DNA of 64,000 nucleotides from Heterobilharzia americana (Eukaryota > Platyhelminthes > Trematoda > Strigeidida > Schistosomatidae): positions 77,815,160 to 77,879,159 of the forward strand of contig OX104130.1 in assembly GCA_944470555.2 (NCBI GenBank), written 5' to 3'. Shown in pieces: positions 47,401-59,400 of the stretch. Position numbers and translations under genes: made by a program. A model generated the notes under the pieces. The model searched no databases and was not told where the DNA came from. It worked only from the letters and a program-made list of their open reading frames with translations. Positions within the stretch are counted from its first letter, which is position 1. Each line of letters opens with the position of its first letter.

Positions 47401-50400
47401 TCATGCTTTACTCGTATATGAGTTCGGCCAAATCCTAATTTAAACCAAAAGTCACATATAGGTTTGTTTACTGGTTTGTAAGTTGATCAATCTTGTGAAT
47501 GCCAACAATATCATCCGGTTACATGAACCCTAGTAGATGGAGTTGATTTTCAACATGTGACCTATCGGTTGAGCATTAAAACCTCGATTTCTGAATTCAT
47601 ATGATTGGGAAATTTATTATATTCAGGTGGTATAGTGAAGTAAATTGAACACTTGACTTTGTGATGAGACCTGTACTACGATGATAACTGTTTTTACTCA
47701 TTCCACAATTAATAAACGTCATTATTATTAATAAATTCTCTGGTTACTACTCGTTTTCTTTTCTCTAAATCTTTCGACTTTCAAATTACTTAGGCATAAC
47801 AACCAAATATTTTTTCTTTCATACTCATTGAAAAATATGTAAAGTTTCATTCTATTCATTTAGCTTTACCGAATGGACAATATTTGTGATCCATTGCCTA
47901 TGAAATACATGATCTCGCCTCTAAAGATAGCTTGTTCTTGATACAGTAATGTATTATTATTATTAGTTATGATTTGGGCAAGCTGTGATCGATTGTAGCA
48001 CAGCCTCATCAAGCAAACTTGAATCAAAATACTTGCACACATTTAGTTCGAAGAGGGTGATATTTCCACAACTTTGTCCAACGTCGTCAAAACAACATAT
48101 TGCTGCAAACCAAATAGTAAAATAATTCTTGTGTGTAACAAAAATGTCACAGAAGTCACAGATGAACTGACCACTGCAACAATAATATGAACCAAGAGTG
48201 ATTTCCTAATGCAAAAGTTACCAGTGGACGAGTTAAGATTGATCTAATCCACACACATGCATCAGAGATGACAGTGATGAACAAGAGATTGACAATCAGA
48301 TGATCAAACCATTTCTCCAAAGAACTCTCTCCCCTGACGAATTCAGAACAAGTGGCGAATGTGACGAAAGTGGAATTTAGTGAGATTTTAGTATTTCGAT
48401 AGAATTCTTCAGTTGAGCACTCAGCATACACGATAATTTATATAGTCTCAGAGTTAACAAACACATCTTAGGCAGGTGATTTGGAATAATTATTCATTTT
48501 AACAGATTGTTTCCATTCATGGAGATGATCAATAATTGTTAAAAGGTGATAAAATGCCAAAAGGAGGAAGTGTTTTCAAGTTTTGGATAAGTGCCTCTAG
48601 GAAAACATCATTCATCCACTTGATGACAGCGTGAAATTAAAACATATGCGCTTTTCTGATTACAATTCCTCAGACAATATTGAAATCACACTTATTTCAT
48701 ATTTCTCAGGACTCTTTTTGAATTGACAGATTCCAACCTACTTGACAATATCTTTTTCGTCTGTTCGAATCTCAAGTTTGCCCAATAATGGGAATTGCTT
48801 ATAAACTGTTCTTACTTGTACATAATGTGGCAAGTTTTAGAAAAAATTATGTCTCATTTGTATTTTACCTGAGTCTGTAAAAGTTACTTATACATTACTC
48901 TGAAGAAAGTATAAGAAGGATAAACTTGAACGTTAGAAAAGTTACCGTATAAGGACCTTAGTGATATATTTCCGCAAGAACAATGACCAATTCTCTTCAA
49001 CTCTGGCTTCTCTTTTGTCTTTGCCTCCTGATACTAGTATTAGGCTTCTTACACCTTACCCATCGTCTCACTCTGCAACCAGTGTCAACGCTCAAAGCCA
49101 TTCAAAGTTCATACCCAGTCTCGTAAGACCCGCCCGAAATCGATTTCTAGTAGGAGCTTTCAAAGTCCCAACTTCATACCAAATCGAACAGCAAGCATTG
49201 CTCACCAGAACTCTGGAATCTCAAGCCATGGATATGTCCTGTGTCTGTGAGACACGTATACAGAACCCGAGTGTGGTTATTAAATTGACCTCACCTGGCC
49301 ATTGTGGTGAATCTTCAAAATTCACCTTACAAGTATCCCAAGACACGGTGGCTAGCTCTCATTGACTCGCTGTTGTAGGCATAGTATTGGGTTGTAGAGC
49401 CAAAAGTAAACAGCCGTCTATGTGATGTTCAATCGAATGGATCTATAAAGACTATGGAGGATCGTGAGACCAACCGATGCCTATTCGTGATCTTCATCTA
49501 CGCACCACCGACTGGAGTTCGGATGGTACAAAAGATAAATTCTGTGAGAATCTGCCAACTTTGCTAAATAAATCAAAACGTTCAGAGGTAGTCATAGTGG
49601 CAAGCTCCCAAATACTGAAGCTGAGCTAATCACGGAGGTATCTGGGCGGTATTTACGGAACCCCATACCAACGAACCAACAACAGTGATCTTCTACTGCA
49701 ATTCTGCTCCAAGGATCACTTTTTTCTGGCCAGCGCACACTTTAGATTTTAGAAGAAACACTGTTTCACATGATGTCCCCCAACTTCAAACCAACGATGG
49801 ACACAGATAGATCATATTGCCATCAGCCATTGTTGGAGAAGATCCGTGGAGGATTGCCGCTCTTTCTGTAGTACCGGTTTGGTCTCCAGTCGTGCGCTAG
49901 TACGAGCTTGTGTATATCTGCGCCTCACTGGTCGTTCGACACAGGCTACAGTGGAGCCTGTCTATGATCAACTGAAAGATGAAAACGTGGAGTGTGTATT
50001 TCGAGAAGAGATAGCGAGGCAGCCATCTGAACGTGACAGCGATCGTCACCCTGATGAAGCATGGTATGATATTCAGTTTACCGCAGAAACTGGTGTAAGG
50101 ACATTTGGTAACCTACACATGAAAGTTCTCAAAAGTCATTGTATTTCAGCGACGTCATGCGAATTGATTGATGCGAGAAGCCTAATCTCAGCTGGCTCTG
50201 ACCATGCTGAACAGCCAAAGCAACTTAGACGTAAGTCAACCAAGAGTCTTCGCAATGATCACGAGCAGTGGTGCGTGATGAAAACAAGAGAGATGGAGAT
50301 GACATCGTTGCTGAGTAACACTTGACAACTTAAAGTAGATGTGCGCAGATATTTTCATTCGGCTGGTTTTGATAAAACTGCTATGGCTGATTTTGACGCA

Positions 50401-53400
50401 GCCATATCATGTTTGTTTTGCAGTTAGTGTGTCGTGATTTTGCATTTAAGTTTTTATTTTGGTATGAGTAAGGGTCCAGTACACCCTGGTCTTGTCTCTT
50501 TATTCACTTATTTTTCATGAATATCCATTTTACCACATCAATGAAATATTAGCTATTTAAAGGACTATGACTCATTGTCCACTCTTTTCAGGTTCCTTAG
50601 AAAGTGAAGTCGTAGAACCTGCAGCAAATTCGTTGACTTTGTTGTCTCAGAGATTTACTTGAGAACGTAGCTACTAGTTTGAAGGTTTTATTTTGATCTT
50701 CGAGTCATCTGACTGAAAAATGACAAATTGGCTAGTTTTTAGCTTAAAAGTGATTTACAAAGGATGAGGAAGTGTAACACAATGTAACCGTGATTAAGAT
50801 TTACGTAAGAGACAAGCAGTGATACTGTATAAGTATCTGGAAGTCAGCAAGTGTCCAATGGATTTATATCGTCTAGTTATTCGCGAAGTCCAGCTTTTTC
50901 TTTTTTAATTGAGTAGAAAGACAGAAAGAGACCTATTAGATAAATGGGATTAGCTTTCAGAGTTGAAATGTGGATAGACTTAGTTTCGTCTTACTAAGTT
51001 TCAAACAATTACTGTTTAAAATATTTCTGCTGGGTCTCAGATAGAAACCTATAATTCTACAGAAAGCAAATCACAACATAAGTTTACTTATTACTATTTA
51101 TTGACATATTTGTTATTCTCCATTGTTTTGTTGGATCGAATTGTTCGACCTCTATTGGCATATGGACTCCTATGCGGATACCTCGATATTGCCTGAATGT
51201 TAATTATGATAAATTGGTTAGTTGTGGCTAGCAGAAGAATCCAGTAATAACTACTACCCACTGTACAAGAATTGCCTGTTGTTCCTCTGTGGCATTTCGG
51301 ATAACGCCTTGGCGTTTGGAGCGATGTGTACGAGGTTCGAGTCCCAGTGGGAACAACATCAATGGAAAGCAGGCACATCTATCTGACGAGCCCCAAGTGG
51401 GACGAGACGCGTGTCCTGGGTTCTTCTGCTAGCCACAACCAACTAACTTATCATAAATTTACTTGTTTATGTTTGACCACCTAAAGGTCTTTTAGCATCC
51501 ATTGTTCAGCTAACCGACGTGATGAATATAAGAAGGAGTGAATAATATCCCTGATCTTAAACAAGAAGAAATGATGTCATTTATTCTGATCGTGTAGATG
51601 TGGTTGGTGAGTGTTACTGAATGATGTTGATGGTTTCTTATTATTCATGTCAGTCAGTACTTTATATCGTACAAAGATGCATAACTTGACTGTTTAAAAT
51701 CTCTCTTTTAGGTTATGTGTATGCTTCAGAACAACTCGACAGATTTATCAACGGAAGGGGTCACCAGATTCAGGGGACCAACTTTTCAACCAATAATAAA
51801 TTCAAAAACTAATTGCAATTATCGTACAGTTTCAAAAGCAACGGAGTTAACCTCTGTTAAATCAGGTTAGTGGTTGTCTTTTGAAAAAAAATCCTAAATG
51901 TATGGTTTGTTTATACTTTTTGGGGGTTTTTTGCTTCATACCTGGAAAGAATAAACATATCGGTGTAATAATAAATGCATCGAAATTCAGATAGATATGT
52001 AACTCAGAGAAACCAGTCAATCAATCGTACAGAAATAAAACTTGTCTCTATTGTATATATAAATTAAACGAATAGAATTGTAATATGTTGATTGTGTTGC
52101 GTTCCTTGAGCTGGATGGTTTAACAGTGATTGGACCATGCATCTCAAAGAAAGCAAAACAACCAAGACTGTTCACCTGAGCGATAAATAAATATTCTCCA
52201 CCACTTCAGAACTGTTATATCTAACCAATCACCGGACTCAATGTCTGAGTAATTAGTAAAGCCTTTGCTAGGAGTGTATGCTTGACTAAAGAATGCTCCA
52301 CCAAATATTATCGACAATCACTGAGGTTTTGTGATTGAATCGACTCATCCAGAGGGTGCATCTGTGGCCTTGGCGGTGATGCGTCGATTCGAAAACTCAA
52401 TCCGGTCATTATTATTATTATTATTATTATTATTTGTCCCTTGGGGTCGTAGTGGAACATAGTGCTTCAGTAACACGCCTCCATTACACTCTCTTCTCTG
52501 CAGTCTTTTCAACCTGGCTTCACGACTGCCCAGAAGCTCTCATTTCTTCCTCATATGATCTCCTCCATGTCATCTTCGCCTTGGACGCCCAACTAGTCGT
52601 TTCCAATTTGGGTTTCACTGAGCGGCCTGGCCTAGTGCGTGATAATCCTAAGTGGTTTTCTCAGTGTCTGTCCAATCCATCTCCACTTTCTTATTCTGCA
52701 TCTTTATTGAGTGATAGGTTCCTGGTTGGTTCGTTGCTAGAGTGAGTTCCTTGTTGCTTATTCTTTCTCGCCTTCTCATCTGATCTTCAGTATCGAGTGA
52801 GCGAAGGCGACAGCTGTTGATGAATGTCTGTAGTTTGCTGGAAATGCTTTTCGTAACGCGCCAAGTCTCTCAACCATCACATAGAAGCACTGAATCGCTT
52901 GACTGACGTTAGTGTTGAAAATCCGGATCTTGTTCACGCTTTATGCTGGGTGCAGTGCAGTGGAGTGGAGTTCAGTAGATCTCCACACTGGTTTTAGATT
53001 AATGAAGACCTGTCTTGCTTTTCCGACCCTGGCTTTGACGTCCTCATGTGTACCGCCGCCTGTAGTTGAAACGATGCTGCCTAGGCAGGTAGGTAAAAGC
53101 GACAACTGCCTTTAGATTTCTCCCATTGATGATGATTGATGCTTGTTGTTGTTGGTTGGGTATCTTGATCACCTCTGTCTTCTCTACGTTCACCTGAGTT
53201 GGACGTCAAACATTAGAATATTAAGCTTTTTGATCATCGCGTTGGGTCATAAGGTTTTAAAGTTGTGAACCCAGTCTTATGGTGATTGCTATCATCTATT
53301 AAATATACTGAGGTTCTCGCGTTATACAACTGGGAACTAGTTAAAGTTACATAGCTTTTATTCAGCTGACAGTAGTAGATTTGTTTTAATTTCCTTGTTC

Positions 53401-56400
53401 TTTAAAGTGGAAATATTTTCCAATGTCAGTGTCGATGAGGTACTGTTATTAAAATTTATTGCTTGTACTATGCTACACGCCATTGTGAATTGTAATAATG
53501 GAACTGAATAGTTTCTTCTTGAGTCTCTTACCTGTCGAATTACTTTAGTATAAATGCACTTTGTATCATGTTTCTTTCTGTTGTACATTCGTCACGATCT
53601 AGTTTGTATTTGATAACATAATTATCAAGTAAACTGCCAGACTATTTTTTAGTGATAATTGTAATTTCATATTGTTATACAGGGCCGAATTGCTTGGCTG
53701 ATGGGCTCCTTTGCGGATGCCTTGATATTGCCGGATATTCATGATATTACATTTATCTTGGTGACTAGAAGAGGAATCTGAGACTCATTAGCTAGATTTA
53801 CCTCCACCTCAGTGAGTGATGTTGCTCCCAACCGAGAGTTGAACTCATTACTCTTCGCTTCAAACACGACAACGTTATCCACTAAGCCATTAGGGCATGA
53901 CAACCATCTTTTGTGCATCTGATGTCAGTTGTTATGATACGTGTAAGTTCCAGTTGCCATACAGAGCCGAATCACTCGATCTCTGGGCTTTGAAGTGAAG
54001 CGTATTGGGTTTGAGCTTCGGTAAGAACAACATCACTCACTGGGGGTGCAGGCACATTTAGCTGACGAGTCCCAAATAAGACCGAATACGCATCCTGGAT
54101 CCTTCTACCAGTCGCTAAGATCAATATAACATGTTAGATTATTTGTCTAAACGTTTGTTTGTATTGATTACGTTGTATTAAACAATTGTTTGTATAGGCC
54201 ACCATGGTGACTGATTTTTTCATAATACTTAATATCGACCATGTTCTTGTCGAAAAATGATTCTAATTTTTCGGTTAGGACCTATCACTTTTTCATGTTT
54301 TATTTGATATAGTTGTGTGTGAATTCCGACTGCATAATTGTTGCTTGCTAATAGAATTATTGATTTAACTTGAAAGGTTTCAGTTTATGTTCCTACCTGC
54401 TAAAAATCGTGGAAAATGCGGGTTGATATCTATGCCTAGATTAGTGCACAGATTAAGGTTAGTAGGAGAAATATAATAGGCTAGACAAGACCTATCTATT
54501 TGGTGTTAGTTACTGTTACCAATAGTACGCTTTACCACAACGCGAAATTGCGCATGTTTACGAGGCGGATAAAACCAGCGTGATGTGCTAATCATACATA
54601 GGCTTGCGGAATAAATTGTGAGATATCTGTAATAAGAGGATATACGTTGCTAACTGTGTACCCTGAGCGGAATTGGTTCAACAAGGTTCTAACCTATGAC
54701 CTATTGACTAGAACCAGTGTATCACAACGGCTAAACAAAAGCTTTATGATATTTGAGTTGAGGACAATCATTTCAGATAAATTAAGTTCACAAATCGTTG
54801 CAATCTTTGTTAATTTTGAACTTATCAAACGTAAAGAGGTGCTTGGTGATTGGTTTATATCAATACATGGCTCAGTATTATGTAGTAAAGCGGTTGCAAG
54901 GTATGATAATCTATCTTAGTGAGTTAATCCCACCTTCATATGCTAGTTGTTGACGAAATCATGGTGCAGATACAGAGGACATAGCCGGTACATACCAATT
55001 TAAACCATCTATTATACTGACGAGAACCAGGAATGTGAATTCAGAGGTGGATATACTGTGGAACCGATTCACTCTGTTCGGTTATATTTTGATGAAAAAG
55101 TTGCAGGTAGATTACAGAAGGAAACTTCGTGCAAATTCAGTCATACGTGTTTTTAAAGACTTGTTCTTGTGTAGTAGGTTGTTAGATGTCATTGATGTCC
55201 AGTAGCGGATGTCATGACGAAGTTAAGTGGGTTAATATGCTTACTGGCCAAAATTGACTCAAGCCGCTGGATCACGTGTTATGCGTGAGATAATAAAAAT
55301 CTGTTGGTGCTGTGTAAAGGTAAAGTGAAAATCTATGCCACGTCAAGATTTGAACCAGTGACCTCCAACCTATCGGTCCTATTCTCTATCAGTTGAACTA
55401 CAAAACTCGGTTGCTGAACAGCTCCTAATTCCTATCTGAAGGTTTGCGGAGACTTATTAATTGATTTTAGGTTGGAATTCATCATGGACTGACGTCACTT
55501 GGAGGAACATTAGAAACCTAGGAGCACTGGACAGCAGCTGTATCGTCCTAGTATGTGAATCCTCGGCACTGTGCACCCATGACCCCATCAGGGGTCAAGT
55601 TCACGACCTTCAGGCTCCGTGGTTAGCATGGAGTAACTGTCTTCATGTTTGACTTGGTTGACTCCACTGGTCACGACTTCTTATTAGGACTTCGAGAGAT
55701 GATCATTGACGTGCCTTTTTGCAAGAGTATGGTTGGCTGAATGGTGAAATAAGGACACCACTTTCAGAAGAGTTCATATAGCAGTTGTCTAGGAGTGTAC
55801 GTAGAATTCTTCGTCGAACATAAACTATATGTCGAAAGTGCATTCGAGGAGCACTTCTTTTATGGGGTTACCAGGTATGCTAATGGTTTAGTTATTGGAC
55901 CTAATGAAGTAGCATATAAAGCAGCTCGTCTCAACTAAGGGTATTTTTGTAAAGAAAGGGGTAGCGTCTAACATAAGTGAACTGAGAACAAAAGTCCAGT
56001 TTGAGAACTTCAGACATTTTATTTGATACAGCTTTCGGCCACCTCACTATGCATCTACCGGTTTGGTTGTTCCTGTGGAAAAACCTACACTGACCATACG
56101 CAGCGTGAAATCCACTAACATATTTTGGGACATTGTCCAGTTTAGATATCCAGGGGAGAAGGAAAAAATATCAGCGCTTATATTCTTGAACATCTTGTCA
56201 TTTCCGAACTTCTAACTCTATATAGAAATTCCCTCAAAGTAATTTCTAAAGTGTCTTGCTGCAGTTCCGAGGGCCTTTGACTGCGTCATCTATGTATGAC
56301 CGAACCAGATCTTTGTTTTCAAGAACATTCGGTGTAGTCAGTAACCTTGCCATGGCCAAGGTAGTAGTTTTCTTCTGTCTTTAGGAACTTTCCATTCTAC

Positions 56401-59400
56401 TCCTTGTCATTATAGTAATCACGTGTCTCCACTGAATAACAATATACTATTAATTGTTTATACTCACTTTAATCACAACTGTGCAGCTTTCGTAAATGAA
56501 ATAGTGGTAAAAATATTTTCTTTTCTGTTAAGTCTGTTATGACAATTCACTGAAGGAAATCTCTACTTTCAATAAAGTATTTTTGAGTTAAGTGTAGTAC
56601 ATCTCGTTTCAGGTTATTCTCTGATCTTCTGTAAGTTTTTTGCATGTCTTTGCACTACTTGTGAGTGGTGATAAATAACAGGCTGTAAAAATGTTTGAAG
56701 TGGTGTCTACTTTGAAATATTGTCGGGAGATGTTTAAAACTTTTTGACTGGCTGGTGTGCAAAATTATGATAGTATGCCAGACTGTTTCTGATAAAGATG
56801 ATTCTATAAAAACGTTTCAAAACAGTAGGTCAGAAAACCTTGAGGAACAGTTTAGCTTCATTTGCTCATGTTTGTTGGACACCGATATTGACCCTCCAAA
56901 GTAATTGGAGTCTTGAACTCTGTTTTATGGTTTAAATCAAGCAAAATGGCAGGAATAGACGATTAACTTTTAGATGTCTTCAAAAGATCTGTTCATAAGT
57001 GGGCATAAAAACAGAGGTAGTCCTATCAGAATGGTATCGTCTTTTGAGAATTTCCAGTGGTTGTGAAGGTTGAAATCCTGTCGTGATAACCGTGAGGGAA
57101 TCAGCTTTATCAACGTTCTGATTACGAGTTACTTATTGAATGTTTCTCTAGAGTTGTGTTATAACAGGTCCGAAGGGATAATACATGTTCTAAATTGGAA
57201 GTGGTGGGATGTTTGGACCACTTCATTTACTTGGGGAGTTGTATCAACCCGAATGGGCTGGTTGCTGACGAAATCTCAGCTGAAATACAAAAGGCCTGTT
57301 CATCATTTGCCGAATTGCTTCGCCTGTGACACTGACACTGACTATCTATCAAAGGACGCATATACTGCGCTGCAGTCCGTTCTGTCGTGTTGTACGGCTG
57401 TGGGATATGGTCATCAAAAGTAGAAGACATGAAGCGGTTACATAGGTGTCTTCGTACCATTGCTCGTGTTTGGTGAAATCGTCATCGTGTGAGGAATGTC
57501 GAGGTCAGCCGAAGGGTACTAGGCAAGACGGGCAAGTCAATTGATTAAGTTAAGAAACTTAGTCGACTGAGATGGCTTGAACATGTACTACACATGCCAA
57601 GTCACCACCTAAATCGTCGTTTCATGCTAGACGAAGTTGGATTCGGTTGGAAGATGGCATAGAGTGGCCAGATGAAGACTTGGTATCAGTCGATGAAGTC
57701 TCTTACTATTGGTCTGAGTCATATGTGGTGATGTAGACTGCCTGGTTGGGGACCTCGAGAAGAAGGAATCAGTGGTTGAAGACTGTTGGTGATATGGCCG
57801 AAAATCGGTCACAATAGTGTAGATGTGTTCACCTCTTGGCATGTTCTAAGGCATGAATATTTACACTAATCTTTATCTTCAGATTATTTATTCTCTCACA
57901 CCACTTTATCTTCTTTGATATCACTCTTCCTATCCACCTGTTTTTTGTGTACTACTGTGAAATGTGGCAACTTGAGCCGATGGACCCATTTACGAGGTTC
58001 TATGTTGGTTTTGACAGTCAGTCAGTCAGTTAGTTAGTTTTAAATTAGGCAGAAGTATGAAATTTTAAATTAATTGATTAGAGTAGATGTAATCCCCCAC
58101 TTAGTTCACGAAATTCTTCCTGACTACAGAGTTTGTTCGCACTCAGGTTATGATATCTGCCACTTATTCGTCAGATATTCTATTTCCTTATTTTTGACAT
58201 TCAATGTAGAAAATAGCGACATTCAGAAAGTATTGATAAGTTTACACGTAATGGCGTAAACATGCATTGACCTGCTGCTTACTACCAAACATTTAAATCT
58301 GTAGGATTGAAGACAGAAGTCAAGTATCGTCCAACTGAATCTGTTTTGATGTTTGATGATTATAGAGTCACTTTCACTCTCAACTGATGAGTTCCACAGT
58401 TCTATGCATCTGAACTCCCTTACACGGTTTGCATTCACTGTTTAACTAGGAGGAGAGGTGTGACTAACTTTATGTAGACAAATAAAAACTCTTTTACTTA
58501 GCATTACACTAGACTTTTTCACGATTCAGTGGAGATAATTACTACAGTGTTTTAGGTAGATGGTCTTACTGATTTGCTAGCGATGGCTTTACGCTCTTTT
58601 ACTGTTCAGAATCTGATATAAATTCTGTTGCATTACTCCCTTATCTCTGAGTAACTCATTATATTTTTGTTGTTCGTAAACTAGTCCGTATGTATTTAAC
58701 TGTAATAGGTTTTATCAAGAAAAAGCAAAACGTGACTAGACCATGACATGGTAATAACTCGAGGAGTTTCTGACTAGTAAGGTATATTCTTCTTTGTTGT
58801 ATATCAGATAGATCCACTTTAAATCCATAACTGTAACTTTGGTGGACTAACATCTCATCCAAATTTCAAGATTCTTAATCTCTGATATAATTTCTATCCC
58901 TCCCGTAGTAATATTTTCCTTTCATTTCATAGTTTTATGATTATTATTACTTGTCCCTTGGGTTCCTAATGGAACATACGGCTTCAGTAGCACGTCTCCA
59001 TTCCACTCTTTTCTCTGCAAGCTCTTATTTCTTCCTCACACCATCTCCTCTATGTCACCCTCACCTCCGACGCCCAACTCGCCGTTTCCCATCAGGGTTC
59101 CACTCGAATGCCTGGCACGTGATGTCCCCAGTCGGCCTTCTCAGTGCATGCTCAATCCATCTCAACTTCCTCCTGCATATTATTTGAGCGATGGGTTCTT
59201 GGTTGGTTCATTATCAGGCCAGAGTTTCTTGTTGCTTATTCTTTCTGGCCATCTGAGCTTCAGTAAGGAGCCAGCGTAGGTGGCAGTTGTTGATGAATGT
59301 CTGTAGTTTGTTGGCAATGCCTTTCGTAACGCGCCAAGTCTGTGAGGCATATAGAAGCACTGACTTGACTGAAGTTGGTGTTGAAAATCCGGATGTTGTT

